From assembly GCA_964634795.1 (NCBI GenBank), contig CAZWLL010000001.1:1-64000 (forward strand): a stretch of 64,000 bases of DNA. The letters run 5' to 3'. This document shows positions 1 through 8,518 of the stretch, piece after piece. Position 1 is the first letter of the stretch. Every line of letters starts with the position of its first letter. The stretch is from UMGS1696 sp964634795 (GTDB lineage: Bacteria; Bacillota; Clostridia; Oscillospirales; CAG-272). A model generated the notes under the pieces. The model worked only from the letters and a program-made list of their open reading frames with translations, ran no database searches and was not told where the DNA came from. Position numbers and translations under genes: made by a program.

Positions 1-608
1 ACGGTCTGCTTGCAAAAGGAATTGAGGCGATGTGCTTTAAGCCGGCGCTTGAGGCACTGAAGGGCGTATATCCCGATATGAATACGGACAACTATAAAAA
101 GAAAGTTAAGAAGGAATTTAAGGCAATGCTTCTCAGAACACCGGATATCGGCGGCAGCTCGCTTGAGTCGAACCTGTATATAGCCGCCTTCGTCTTCTCT
201 CTGCATAAAGCCGAGCCCGACAAAATTACTCCTGAGGTTGTTGACAAGATGGTGACAGCGGTGTTCGATTCTCCGTTCATGTTGAAAGCGCACAAGAACA
301 AGAAATGCACCATGTTCACCGACAAGGTGCAGGATAAGCACGTACTTGAAAGCAAGGCAAGTCAAAGTTCAAAATACGAGCTTGATTGGAAATTTGACTA
401 TAAAAAAGGCGTTGATGAGTTTTACAACACCTACACCGAATGCGGCATCTGCAAGCTCGGTAAGCGCGAAAACTGTTTCGAATTTGTCCCATGCTTATGC
501 AACATGGACGAGCGTAATTACCGTAACGAGGGCGGGCAGCTTCACCGCACTAAAACACTTGCAAACGGCGATGAGTGCTGCAACTTCCATGTAACTAAAA
601 TTAAATAA
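1..608 (+). CDS. L-2-amino-thiazoline-4-carboxylate hydrolase-like protein, 5' end outside window
   Basis: The reading frame is open from the window edge (codons from base 3) to TAA at 608, so the N-terminus is missing; the ATG at 30 is probably internal. About 200 residues are visible. The C-terminal part has the pattern I associate with the ATC hydrolase family (PF14196): a Cys-rich region (CGICKLGKRENC, then CLCNMDE) followed by GGQLHRTKTLANGDECCNFH, like the family's RxxTLAxGxxxCDF ending. The named enzyme hydrolyses a thiazoline to cysteine, but many clostridial members have no known substrate, so the function is inferred. It leads a plus-strand run of small genes, with the next gene 21 bp downstream. 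Confidence 0.65.
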   Translation, partial: GLLAKGIEAMCFKPALEALKGVYPDMNTDNYKKKVKKEFKAMLLRTPDIGGSSLESNLYIAAFVFSLHKAEPDKITPEVVDKMVTAVFDSPFMLKAHKNKKCTMFTDKVQDKHVLESKASQSSKYELDWKFDYKKGVDEFYNTYTECGICKLGKRENCFEFVPCLCNMDERNYRNEGGQLHRTKTLANGDECCNFHVTKIK

Positions 609-629
609 TTAGTCTTCGGAGGACTTTAC

Positions 630-824
630 GTGAAAAAAGAAAAGATACCTGTATTTTTATGTTTTGCGGTAGCGCTGCTGTTTTACATTGCCGCCGTTGT
701 CAGCCATTTTACTTCAAGTAATACTACTTTGACTGTCGTATGGATTTGCCTCGGTTCGGCTTTTCTGTGCTTCGGCGCTGTGCAAAAGAATAAGCAGGAT
801 AAAGACGAGATGTCAAAGAAATAA
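630..824 (+). CDS. small two-helix membrane protein, unknown function
   Basis: 64 residues starting at GTG 630, with GGAGG at 618-622 in front. Two hydrophobic stretches (about residues 7-26 and 34-51) separated by a short polar turn, then a highly charged lysine-rich tail, suggest a small integral membrane hairpin with a cytoplasmic C-terminus. I do not recognise a family. It lies 21 bp after the ATC-hydrolase-like gene and 22 bp before the alpha/beta hydrolase, so it is probably cotranscribed with both. Confidence 0.7.
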   Translation: MKKEKIPVFLCFAVALLFYIAAVVSHFTSSNTTLTVVWICLGSAFLCFGAVQKNKQDKDEMSKK

Positions 825-846
825 CCGATAAAATAAGGGTGAAAAC

Positions 847-1752
847 ATGGATATTTCAAAGAACTATATTAACTGCCGAAATTCCGACGCGGCAATGATT
901 TTGATACTCGGGAGCGGAGGTCGTACTCCGCTTACAAAAGGCGTTGCAAAGTGGCTGGTAAAACAAGGTATCAGCGTGCTGACGCTTGATTCCGAAAAAG
1001 GCGTTGTCGGCTATCACAGCTTCCCGCTTGAAAAAGTTGAAGCGGCAATTGCGGAACTTAAAAAGCTGGGAAACCGCAAAATCGGAATTCTGGGCGCATC
1101 TATAACGACAATTCCCGCTCTCACGGCAGCTTCTTTGTTTTCAGATATCACTATGACCGTTGCCTTCACCCCATGCGACTATGTTCTGCAAGGCTTCACG
1201 CAAGGCAAGCGTGACGGCTGCAGAGAGTGGCCGCTCGAGGGAGAATCCATGCTCACATGGCATGGTAATCCCCTGCCCTATGTACAGTATGCCTACGGAC
1301 ACCCAGACTACTGGCACACGGTGCAGGCGGAGACAAAAGGTTCGGGCAATCTGCTTGCCGCGGCAAAAGTATTTAACGACACCGAAAAGAAAACTCCGCT
1401 AACTGAGGAGGTCATGATTCCGATTGAAAAAATTAACGGACACCTTGTGCTCATCGGCTGTGAGGACGACTGTCTTTGGGAGACCGCGCGCTACATCCGC
1501 CGCATGGACAAGAGGCTAAAGAGCCGTCCGCACAGCTGCAATTATGTCACCATGGTCTACAAGTACGGCACGCACTTCTCCTTCCCCGAATCCATGCTCC
1601 GTGGGATGATTCCCGTTTTTCCTGATTTTCTGATTGAAAGGGCATTTCGTTCGTCTAAGGAGCACCCAAAGGAATGCAAAGCCACCCGCGTGAATATCGA
1701 CCGCCGCATGAAGCAGGTACTTTATGAATGGACAAAGGAGAATGTAAAATGA
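847..1752 (+). CDS. alpha/beta hydrolase, BAAT/acyl-CoA thioesterase C-terminal type
   Basis: 301 residues with an alpha/beta-hydrolase layout: a nucleophile elbow GILGASITT near residue 88 (Ser in G-A-S), an acid candidate in GCEDDCLWE near residue 210, and a His in YGTHFSFPE near residue 240. The spacing and the Asp context resemble the bile-acid-CoA:amino-acid N-acyltransferase/acyl-CoA thioester hydrolase C-terminal domain (PF08840); the usual N-terminal domain is absent. Substrate unknown, probably an ester or thioester. Its stop codon overlaps the next start (ATGA at 1749-1752), which indicates translational coupling. Confidence 0.65.
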   Translation: MDISKNYINCRNSDAAMILILGSGGRTPLTKGVAKWLVKQGISVLTLDSEKGVVGYHSFPLEKVEAAIAELKKLGNRKIGILGASITTIPALTAASLFSDITMTVAFTPCDYVLQGFTQGKRDGCREWPLEGESMLTWHGNPLPYVQYAYGHPDYWHTVQAETKGSGNLLAAAKVFNDTEKKTPLTEEVMIPIEKINGHLVLIGCEDDCLWETARYIRRMDKRLKSRPHSCNYVTMVYKYGTHFSFPESMLRGMIPVFPDFLIERAFRSSKEHPKECKATRVNIDRRMKQVLYEWTKENVK

Positions 1753-2237
1753 AGTGGATAATTGCGATTGTATTTTGGTTTCTGTACTGAGGAATATGCT
1801 TTCTCTGCACGGGCGGAGACAAAAAGAACCTCATCGGTCTGCGTTCCTATCCCGATGAGGTGCAGACATGCGTTCGTAAAAAATACGGTAATGCCGCTCC
1901 TAAGGAGAAGTCAATCCCGTCAATTCTGCTTGGCAATCTGATTCTCTTCACTGTTGTATTTTCGGTAATCGGGCTGATTTTCAAGAGCGTTCTTGCCTTC
2001 GACGGCTATCTTTCCGCGTTTTTGTATTTTCTCGTTTTCGGAGAGGGACTCGGTTTGTTCGACCTTCTCGTAATTGATTTGCTTTGGTGGAGAAACACAA
2101 AGAGAATTCGTTTTTCATTCATTCCCGAAAAAGAAGCTTATCAAAATCCCGAAAAGCATATCGGCTCGTTTGTACGCGGCATTCCGCTGTTTGCGGTAAT
2201 CGCGGCACTTTCGGCGCTGATTGTGTCGCTGTTTTAA
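1749..2237 (+). pseudogene. small membrane protein gene interrupted by in-frame TGA
   Basis: ATG 1749 overlaps the preceding stop as ATGA. After 13 codons ending in FWFLY there is TGA at 1788-1790, and the same frame continues without another stop to TAA 2237. The downstream part reads GDKKNLIGLRSYPDEVQ, then hydrophobic segments at about 1917-1985, 1995-2075 and 2165-2234. The full frame would be 162 residues, a plausible multi-pass membrane protein. There is no ribosome binding site at the GTG 1860 restart. One base change (for example TGG to TGA) would explain the interruption. Neighbouring genes use TGA as a normal stop, so code reassignment is unlikely. A sequencing error cannot be excluded. 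Confidence 0.7.
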
Positions 2238-2249
2238 CGGAGGATAATT

Positions 2250-2384
2250 ATGCTCGCATTTGTCATTGAGGCAGCCGTCATCTGTTTAATATTCACATTG
2301 AGCTGTTTTGCACTGGTTCAAAATATCATGAAGCATCTCGAGCTCGCAAAGCTGAACTCGGATTTGTACGATAACTATATGTAA
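2250..2384 (+). CDS. 44-residue single-pass membrane peptide
   Basis: ATG 2250 to TAA 2384, preceded by GGAGG at 2239-2243 with 6 bp spacing. The product is 44 residues: a hydrophobic helix (about residues 2-24) followed by an amphipathic, charged tail ending in DLYDNYM. The strong ribosome binding site, the 12-bp gap to the preceding gene and the terminator-like hairpin just after it support a real small gene closing this run. No family recognised. Confidence 0.6.
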   Translation: MLAFVIEAAVICLIFTLSCFALVQNIMKHLELAKLNSDLYDNYM

Positions 2385-2393
2385 CCTGAATAC

Positions 2394-2457
2394 AACAGCC
2401 CCTCGACAGCGTTTAATTATCGGTTTTGATACCGATAGGCACTGTCAAGGGGCTGTT
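2394..2457. terminator. hairpin between convergent genes
   Basis: Arms 2394-2409 and 2442-2457 pair over 16 bp with one imperfect position (a U-G wobble when read on the minus strand). A second small stem (TATCGG 2418-2423 with CCGATA 2432-2437) sits in the loop. It lies between the plus-strand small-gene run and the minus-strand binding-protein gene and could serve both; a short T-run follows on the plus strand. Confidence 0.7.
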
Positions 2458-2523
2458 CCTATGCTTTTTATGAGCATCCGTACATATTTTAATTAATCAG
2501 TTCGTGCAATCCTATGCGCCTGA

Positions 2524-4050
2524 TTATTCTTCAACGCTCAGTACGTTTTTGATAACAATATCCATTGCCTTTTCCAGCTTCTTTCTGTTCGATGCCTCTT
2601 TTGACACATAGTCAAAGGAATCTGAAACAGCGCAGGTCTGCAGGAACGTCTGAAGCGATGTTGTGCTGTTATACGCCATTGCAATATCGAAATTTCGTGA
2701 TGCGAAAATAATATCGAGCATCTCGGCGGAATCTGTATCGCGCGCGTTACGCTTGGTCAGTGTGTAATCGTAATATGCGGGAAGAACCGTGTCATGTGAG
2801 AACATCTGAAGTGCTTCTGTAATCAAGCCCGTACGTGTCATATCACTTGCCGATTTAGGCACCGCCAAGCAATGTGCGTTATTGTACTGGAACGTGCTGT
2901 AATACTTGTCTTGATCCTCACTCAGCTTCGGTACGGGAAGAATACCGAAATCAGACTGCATTTCACCCGCAATCAGATTGACAGCGGATAATGCGCAGAT
3001 ATAAAATCCCATCTGGTCAGTCATAAAGACCTTACGGAACTCAATCCACTGGTTAGACATACCGTCATAACGGTTTGCGTTCAGCACAAAGTAATTATTC
3101 GAACTTTTCATAAAGCTGTTAATACGCTCCATTGCGGAAACAACCTCTTCACTGCCGAGATTGTAATTGTAAGTGCCGTCTGAGTTTACCTCAATCAGCT
3201 TGATTCCCGTACCGTACAGAAGAGGGCTTACAACCTCATCCTGCAGACCGACGCCGAATACATCATCGCCCCATGTCATTTCTCCGTCACCGTTTGCATC
3301 CAAAGCTATTGTTTCAGCATAGGTTTGCAGTAGGTCAAGCGTCCATTTGCCCTCACGTACCGTATCGTACAAATCGGGTATTCCCGCTTTTTCTATAAGA
3401 GATTTGTTGAACAAGGTTATCCACGATGCCTTTTTACCGTTCAGCGCACTGTCGCCGAGCGCATAATACGTCCTGTCGCCTATGCGAATACCCGCTATAG
3501 ATGTGGTATCCCACCACGCTTTCTCAAAATTAATATAAGGCAGTTCGTTCATGTTTGCAAGGTAGCCTTGTACCGCCAAGTTCGCCTGGTTCTGTACGTG
3601 AGTCTGGATAAGATCAAATGAGTCGTCACCGCTCTGGATAAGCTTTTTCGCGTCAGCTACGGGATCGGATACCAAATTCTTCGCAATCGTCACACCGAAA
3701 CGATCGTAAATCATATTATTGCGCTCAAATACCGCATCATTGATTCGCTCACCTGTCAGCTCATCAACGGCAATATCCTGTACACCCCATGCCACGGAAG
3801 AAGCTTCATAGTAGTGTCCGAGGACTGTGAACGTGTAACCATTATAATCCATGTTGTCCGTCGGCAGTTCGTCAAGTGTTGTGGGATCGATTTCCGTCTC
3901 CGCCTCTGTGTCGGTATCCGCATCCGCGTCAATACTTGCGCTGTTATCCGTATCGTTTTCTGTCTCAGTCGCAGAACCGTCTCCGCATGACGAAAGCGGC
4001 AGAGATGCTGCCAACAGCAGCGCCAAAAGAATGGCAAGTCGTTTTTTCAT
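2524..4050 (-). CDS. extracellular solute-binding lipoprotein (SBP 1)
   Basis: 508 residues. Signal peptide with lipobox LPLSSC (Cys22), then an acidic Asp/Thr/Glu linker (about residues 28-55), then a periplasmic-binding-protein fold of the large carbohydrate type. Landmarks shared with the three other SBPs here: ELTGERINDAVFERN near 98, AWWD near 178, EGKWTLD near 233, an EF-hand-like loop DANGDGEMTWGD (251-262) and FGILPVPKLSEDQDKYYS. Expected to bind a saccharide at the cell surface for ABC import. No permease or ATPase is present in the island. It is monocistronic: own promoter 4102-4130 and a terminator behind the preceding gene. Confidence 0.85.
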   Translation of the reverse strand: MKKRLAILLALLLAASLPLSSCGDGSATETENDTDNSASIDADADTDTEAETEIDPTTLDELPTDNMDYNGYTFTVLGHYYEASSVAWGVQDIAVDELTGERINDAVFERNNMIYDRFGVTIAKNLVSDPVADAKKLIQSGDDSFDLIQTHVQNQANLAVQGYLANMNELPYINFEKAWWDTTSIAGIRIGDRTYYALGDSALNGKKASWITLFNKSLIEKAGIPDLYDTVREGKWTLDLLQTYAETIALDANGDGEMTWGDDVFGVGLQDEVVSPLLYGTGIKLIEVNSDGTYNYNLGSEEVVSAMERINSFMKSSNNYFVLNANRYDGMSNQWIEFRKVFMTDQMGFYICALSAVNLIAGEMQSDFGILPVPKLSEDQDKYYSTFQYNNAHCLAVPKSASDMTRTGLITEALQMFSHDTVLPAYYDYTLTKRNARDTDSAEMLDIIFASRNFDIAMAYNSTTSLQTFLQTCAVSDSFDYVSKEASNRKKLEKAMDIVIKNVLSVEE

Positions 4051-4101
4051 AATAATCTCCTTTATATTAAGCGTTATGGTAATACATTATTTGTTAAATT
4101 C

Positions 4102-4130
4102 AATATAACACATTTCACGTAAAATTGCAA
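4102..4130 (-). promoter_or_regulatory. sigma-A promoter of SBP 1
   Basis: On the minus strand, -35 TTGCAA (4125-4130), 17-bp spacer, -10 TATATT (4102-4107). Transcription would start near 4095, giving a leader of about 45 nt. The spacer contains TTTTACGTGAAA; TTTCACG sequences also occur by the 6494 promoter and in the DeoR promoter at 16.8 kb. Confidence 0.65.
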
Positions 4131-4194
4131 TATTTTTTTTGTTTTTTTTGCGCTATTTCACATACATAACGACATATGTAATTGTTGTGAAAAT

Positions 4195-4224
4195 ACAAAA
4201 AAGATGATGCCGCGGCACCATCTT
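4195..4224 (-). terminator. intrinsic terminator of the oxidoreductase/DUF4838 operon
   Basis: Read on the minus strand, a near-perfect GC-rich stem (AAGATGGTGCC pairing with GGCATCATCTT, 4201-4224) is followed by TTTTTT (from 4200 down). It follows the stop of the gene at 4263 and separates it from SBP 1. Confidence 0.8.
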
Positions 4225-4262
4225 TTCGATATGGTTATTATTTTAACAAATTCACGAGTTAA

Positions 4263-5219
4263 TTATGCTTCGAATAGGATTTGTCCGTATGCTTCTAAAT
4301 CAGGCTCGCCGTACAGCTCACTGTAGTCTTTTCCGAGATAACATCCGAACGCCGTAATCGAGTTAAATCCAAGCGATTTATAAAATTTAACATCACTTCG
4401 CATAACATCTGCGTTTAACTTAAACGCTTTCGGCGGATACTTCCATCCCGAAAACATAGAATTATCCGTCCAATAATCAAGGACTTTCGCGTTTTTTGTC
4501 CCGAACACATTTAAAAGACTCTCAATATGAGCACATTCGCGGACATTCTGTACACATGCGGAATCGTTTATCGCATAATCTATGCTGCGGCGAAACGGTG
4601 CATATTCCAAGAAAACGCCTTTATCCGGTTTTACATTCACAGGAGTGCTTATCGAATCGTTGTATGCAAGGTACGCTATGCATCCCACAGCATCAAACCT
4701 GCGGATACCTCTGAGCATTGTGTTGACTAAAATCATCTGCTGATCGGACGGAGTAAGATGCGCACACTTAGGACAATGACAGCTTCCGCCTGAGCTGTCA
4801 TCAAGCCAAAAATAATACATATGATCTTCGCTCGGAAGAAGTCGGGCAAGCTGCTCCGCATTATCGGCTAAGGCATCGAGACCCGCTGTGCTGCTCGCGC
4901 AAATGTTGAAGCTGTCTTTTGTGCGTACACCGTCTTCATTCATGCAGAACCATTCAGGATGTTCATCGAATAACGATTTCGGCATTAAGTACGACAGTGC
5001 GTGCATCTCGTACTCAACGGTAATTCCCATTCTTCTTGCTTCATCAATCAGTACTTTAAGTTGACTTTTGTTATCCAGCATCGAGCGTAGGGATATGTCC
5101 GCATTGGTTCCGCCGACAGGATGCAGCCCCAACACGTTCAGCTTCATTTCACTGCATCGCTTCAGCCATGTCATATCAAGCTCATGCGGATGAATTACAA
5201 TACCGCGTTTTTCAAGCAT
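4263..5219 (-). CDS. DUF4838-like glycoside-hydrolase-fold protein
   Basis: 318 residues with no signal peptide. The pattern NICASS near 107, LLPSEDHMYYFWLDDSSGG and CHCPKC near 145-155 resembles DUF4838 (PF16126), a TIM-barrel family related to glycoside hydrolases, where the Asp pair after the tyrosine-rich strand and the CxCxxC knot are typical. A cytosolic role in sugar processing is inferred from the neighbours: it is 18 bp downstream of a Gfo/Idh/MocA oxidoreductase and beside binding-protein genes. It is shorter than most DUF4838 proteins, consisting of the barrel core only. Substrate unknown. Confidence 0.6.
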   Translation of the reverse strand: MLEKRGIVIHPHELDMTWLKRCSEMKLNVLGLHPVGGTNADISLRSMLDNKSQLKVLIDEARRMGITVEYEMHALSYLMPKSLFDEHPEWFCMNEDGVRTKDSFNICASSTAGLDALADNAEQLARLLPSEDHMYYFWLDDSSGGSCHCPKCAHLTPSDQQMILVNTMLRGIRRFDAVGCIAYLAYNDSISTPVNVKPDKGVFLEYAPFRRSIDYAINDSACVQNVRECAHIESLLNVFGTKNAKVLDYWTDNSMFSGWKYPPKAFKLNADVMRSDVKFYKSLGFNSITAFGCYLGKDYSELYGEPDLEAYGQILFEA

Positions 5220-5237
5220 AATACTTCCCTTTTATAA

Positions 5238-6494
5238 TTACGCTCTTTCGCCTGCGAGCCACAAACGTCTTACTTCCTCATAAACGGAATCAGGAATCGG
5301 TTCTGCTTTATGTGATGTAGTCGGCTGTAGCTGGTCTCCGGCTACCCAAGGAGTAGTGCATGCATTGTCGTTTCTCCATGCATCACGCTCTTCGGGGTTG
5401 CGTAAGTTCGGAATATCAATCGGAATATTGCCGCCTAAAATAGATTTATAAGCAAGCAAGCCGCAAATACCCATGTCAACTGCTGTGTAAACATCAATCG
5501 ACCATTCACCGTCAGGTCTTCCGAGAATCTTTTCGATAAAGAAATGGGTGGGATAGAAGTCGCTTCCGCCATGTCCGTTGTAAAGCTTTGCGGCGTCTGC
5601 GGCTATCTGCGGTTCGGGCGCGTAGTGTTCCCATGAGCCTTGGCAGCGTTTCTCGCCTTCCTTGTATACATTGAGCGGCTGAAGCGGTTCGAGACGACCT
5701 GTTTCCATCATACCGCGTTCACAGTACAGCTCGTAGTTTATACTGCCGGGTTCACGCTTCATGTCGCCGTGTACGCTCTTAATCACAGCACCGTTTTCAA
5801 GCGTTACCATTTCCACACCTGAGCCTTTGCCTACACCTAATTTGGCAAGGTCTTTGTTATACGGTGTTTCGAAACCTACAACACGTATCGGACGCATACC
5901 TGTGATTGTAATAAGCGGTCCGACTGAGTGTGTAGCATAGAATGTGGGAGATGTACGGTTTCTCCAATGGCTGCGTTCACCATAGGTGATTTCCGGCCAA
6001 ATAGCAGAACAGTCATGGATATATTCGCCCTCTCCGTACAAAGCCATACCAAGTTCACCGGAACGGTATCTGCGCCACATTTCAAATGTATGCGTCATGT
6101 AGCAGTAGTTTTCCGCATATGCGTATACAAGTCCTGTTTTCTCCACAGTCTCAATCAGTTCAACAGCCTGCGCCATTGTCTCGCACGGGAGTACCTCCGA
6201 CAGAACGTGCTTGCCTTTGTTCATGCAGCGAATCGCAAACGGTGCGTGCTCTGTAGCATAGTTTGCAAGCACTACAGCATCCATATCATATTCTACAAAA
6301 TCATCGAAATTTTCGAATACGGCAATTTCGGTACCGCATTCTTCAGCTGTTTTTTTTGCAGATTCGAGCAGAGGTACATACTTGTCGCATACCGCAACAA
6401 GCTCTGCATCGGGATGATGCAGAAGAACGTTAATCATTGTCTTTCCGCGTGCACCGCCGAAAACACCTATGCGAAGTTTTCTTTTTTCAGCCAT
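5238..6494 (-). CDS. Gfo/Idh/MocA family oxidoreductase (paralogue 1)
   Basis: 418 residues. The N-terminal Rossmann domain opens with RIGVFGGARG (residues 7-16) and has an acidic residue after the second strand (AVCDKY), consistent with NAD(H) binding. Members oxidise or reduce sugars, inositols or sugar derivatives. The family's EKP lysine motif is replaced: GKHVLSEVLP has Val where the catalytic Lys usually lies, and the paralogue at 10040 shares this. The C-terminus contains HGGSDFYPTHFFIEKILGRP and NPEERDAWRNDNACT, almost identical in the paralogue. First gene of a two-gene operon with the DUF4838-like gene. Confidence 0.85.
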   Translation of the reverse strand: MAEKRKLRIGVFGGARGKTMINVLLHHPDAELVAVCDKYVPLLESAKKTAEECGTEIAVFENFDDFVEYDMDAVVLANYATEHAPFAIRCMNKGKHVLSEVLPCETMAQAVELIETVEKTGLVYAYAENYCYMTHTFEMWRRYRSGELGMALYGEGEYIHDCSAIWPEITYGERSHWRNRTSPTFYATHSVGPLITITGMRPIRVVGFETPYNKDLAKLGVGKGSGVEMVTLENGAVIKSVHGDMKREPGSINYELYCERGMMETGRLEPLQPLNVYKEGEKRCQGSWEHYAPEPQIAADAAKLYNGHGGSDFYPTHFFIEKILGRPDGEWSIDVYTAVDMGICGLLAYKSILGGNIPIDIPNLRNPEERDAWRNDNACTTPWVAGDQLQPTTSHKAEPIPDSVYEEVRRLWLAGERA

Positions 6495-6535
6495 TTTATT
6501 TTCCTTTTCATATATAATAAATTTTTATTATATAT

Positions 6536-6566
6536 AATATAGCACATCGATTTGTCTAATGCAACA
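6536..6566 (-). promoter_or_regulatory. sigma-A promoter of oxidoreductase 1 with TGTTGCAT half-site
   Basis: Minus strand: -35 TTGCAT (6559-6564), 17-bp spacer, -10 TATATT (6536-6541). The -35 lies inside TGTTGCAT, the octamer that forms one arm of the palindrome at 11325-11340 and overlaps the -35 of the LacI gene. The rest of the gap 6495-6735 holds the terminator of SBP 2. Confidence 0.65.
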
Positions 6567-6633
6567 CTTCACGAAAACTTACAGTTTTTATCGTTTTTCG
6601 CAAATCGACAACTGTTATTCAGTAGATTTTATC

Positions 6634-6675
6634 AAAAAACAGGCGAAGGTTTACCGAATGGTTTGCCTTCGCCTG
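6634..6675 (-). terminator. intrinsic terminator of SBP 2
   Basis: Minus strand: CAGGCGAAGG pairs with CCTTCGCCTG (arms 6666-6675 and 6640-6649) around a 16-nt loop, followed by TTTTTT (6639-6634). It lies about 60 bp after the SBP 2 stop. Confidence 0.85.
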
Positions 6676-6735
6676 CATATTTTTTATGTGCTTGTCTGAG
6701 TATTATGGGTATGCGGTGATGCTTAATCGAACTGA

Positions 6736-8217
6736 TTATTTGTCAAGATTCATGAACTGTTTTACCGCAACTTCGATAACCTTATCCTGCACTTTCTTGT
6801 TTTTCTGGTAATGTGACGACCAGTCAGATGATTTCTGACGTGCCATGTAATCGAGGGTGTATGTCAAACCCCAGTTATCGAATATCTCGGCGAAATCTGC
6901 GGTTCTGCCGTGTACAACAATATCAATCATCTCGTAAGAAACTTCGTCACGTGTGTACTTCGACTTCAGCGCCACATCGTATATAGCAGGGCGAACCTGC
7001 TTATATCCCTCGGCTGCCATTGCTTCGAGAATTGTTTCCGCGAACACAAAATCATCGTTATTCTTTGTCACCGGAATCGCAACTGCGGAGGTATGTGCGG
7101 TCGCGTGCGTGTAATAGCCGTCCTGTTCCTCGGACCACTTCGGCATAGGTAAGATACCGAAATCATAGTCCATATCGCGGAACGTATTTGACGCCGCTTT
7201 TAGGTTCTCAAGCTGGAACATCTCACGATTTTCCTTAAAAGCCTTCAGAGCATTATCGCTACCTTCTTCAATGATATTCTCGGAATTTTCAAACAGCATA
7301 GTGTACAGCTTCTCAACCATATCAGCCATGTGAGTCGTATTGATGCACATTACAGGATAGCCATCGGCATCACGTTCCGTAACAGCCTGCTGCCATGCGA
7401 ACTGATACGCAAATGAATAACCGTTCGCCTGACCATATGCAAACTGGTCATTTGCATAGTCCATTGTTCCGTCACCGTCTAAATCGACTGATGACTGTGC
7501 CGCAAGAGACATAAACTTATCCACAGTCCATTTGCCGTTTTTTGCCTCTTCGTATAAATCCTCGTCAGGGAATTTCACCTCGAACAGATTCTTGTTGAAA
7601 TACATGCAGATGTTGTCGAGGAAGTTGTCAGTGTCATACATGCCGACCATGATGTAGTAGTGACCGCCGACGGAATATGCATCGTTTACGTTTTGATACC
7701 ACCACGGCTTATCCATTCCGAGTACACCGAAGGAATTCATATCGACGAAATAACCTCTTGCCGCACTGTCTCCCAGATGCTTGTAGTGCCAATCCGCGAC
7801 CTCACAGATGTCATCTCCTGCATTAACCGAGGTATTGAGAGTCGTACAGTCTCCGTCCGCTCCCGTAATAGGTGCGACTATTTTCACGTCAAACCGCTCC
7901 TCCACGGTCATGTTGCGGGAGTATACGGCATCGTTAACTACGTCTCCCGTCAGTTCCTCGACATACAAGCCGTTTACGTGTGCGCCGTCACAGCACTCTC
8001 GTGTATATGTGCGAAAGTCACGGCCGCCATATGTCACGTCGGGCAGATCATCGGAAATCTCAGTCTCCGTTTCCGTTTCAGCCTCTGTTTCTGCCTCTGT
8101 TTCGGCTGTCTCGGAAATATCCGATGTTGTTGCACCGCTCGTGTTATTTTCGGTTGTCTGTGAGCAGCCTGACAGCAGCATAGCAAACAGCACGAGCCAA
8201 ACCAATTTTTTCTTCAT
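6736..8217 (-). CDS. extracellular solute-binding lipoprotein (SBP 2)
   Basis: 493 residues. Lipobox LLSGC (Cys18), then a linker dominated by Glu-Thr dipeptides (about residues 36-54), then the binding domain. Shared landmarks: ELTGDVVNDAVYSRN near 88, KPWWYQN near 170, NGKWTVD near 227, EF-hand-like loop DLDGDGTMDYAN (245-256) and FGILPMPKWSEEQDGYYT. Role as for a carbohydrate ABC receptor, partner transporter not in the window. Monocistronic, with its own promoter and terminator and a leader of about 130 nt containing an inverted repeat. Confidence 0.85.
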   Translation of the reverse strand: MKKKLVWLVLFAMLLSGCSQTTENNTSGATTSDISETAETEAETEAETETETEISDDLPDVTYGGRDFRTYTRECCDGAHVNGLYVEELTGDVVNDAVYSRNMTVEERFDVKIVAPITGADGDCTTLNTSVNAGDDICEVADWHYKHLGDSAARGYFVDMNSFGVLGMDKPWWYQNVNDAYSVGGHYYIMVGMYDTDNFLDNICMYFNKNLFEVKFPDEDLYEEAKNGKWTVDKFMSLAAQSSVDLDGDGTMDYANDQFAYGQANGYSFAYQFAWQQAVTERDADGYPVMCINTTHMADMVEKLYTMLFENSENIIEEGSDNALKAFKENREMFQLENLKAASNTFRDMDYDFGILPMPKWSEEQDGYYTHATAHTSAVAIPVTKNNDDFVFAETILEAMAAEGYKQVRPAIYDVALKSKYTRDEVSYEMIDIVVHGRTADFAEIFDNWGLTYTLDYMARQKSSDWSSHYQKNKKVQDKVIEVAVKQFMNLDK

Positions 8218-8267
8218 AAGTGTAAAATTCCTTTCTTCGAAATACGACGAACAAACCTCTGTTAATA

Positions 8268-8290
8268 CGAATAATACTGCTTATTCTTCG
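8268..8290. repeat. inverted repeat in SBP 2 leader
   Basis: A 23-bp imperfect palindrome with 8 of the 9 outer positions pairing (outer CGAA/TTCG, inner AATA/TATT). It lies about 50 bp before the SBP 2 start and downstream of the promoter, where an operator or small RNA hairpin could act. Confidence 0.4.
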
Positions 8291-8352
8291 TGTAAACAAA
8301 CATAGTTCGATATTTTACGATTTTTCAGCTTGAGATGCAGTAATGTAAATAC

Positions 8353-8381
8353 AGTATAACATTATTACAGAAAAAATACAA
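8353..8381 (-). promoter_or_regulatory. sigma-A promoter of SBP 2
   Basis: Minus strand: -35 TTGTAT (8376-8381), 17-bp spacer, -10 TATACT (8353-8358). Predicted start near 8346 gives a 5' leader of about 130 nt. The 301-bp gap 8218-8518 otherwise holds the inverted repeat at 8268 and the terminator at 8435. Confidence 0.65.
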
Positions 8382-8434
8382 GATTATTTTACAGAATCTT
8401 CTCATTTCGCAATCTCCGGTGAACATTGTACGGC

Positions 8435-8470
8435 AAAGCCGCTCGGTTATTTCGGTAAACGAGCGGCTTT
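8435..8470. terminator. hairpin after SBP 3
   Basis: AAAGCCGCTCG (8435-8445) pairs perfectly with CGAGCGGCTTT (8460-8470) around a 14-nt loop. It follows the SBP 3 stop on the minus strand, where the tail is only TTTG; the T-rich tail is on the plus side. Probably the end of the oxidoreductase 2-SBP 3 transcript. Confidence 0.65.
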
Positions 8471-8518
8471 ATTTTTTATTCAGTTATGCTGACAGCTTGC
8501 TGTATAGTGCTGTGTTGT

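Noticed and set aside
1788..1790. TGA read as selenocysteine or as a recoded Trp
   Set aside because: No clear SECIS-like hairpin follows, and neighbouring genes use TGA as a normal stop, so mutation or error is simpler.
4130..4151. T-rich tract as a separate terminator or phase-variable repeat
   Set aside because: It is a plain A/T-rich stretch behind the promoter of SBP 1, without a stem or a coding frame.
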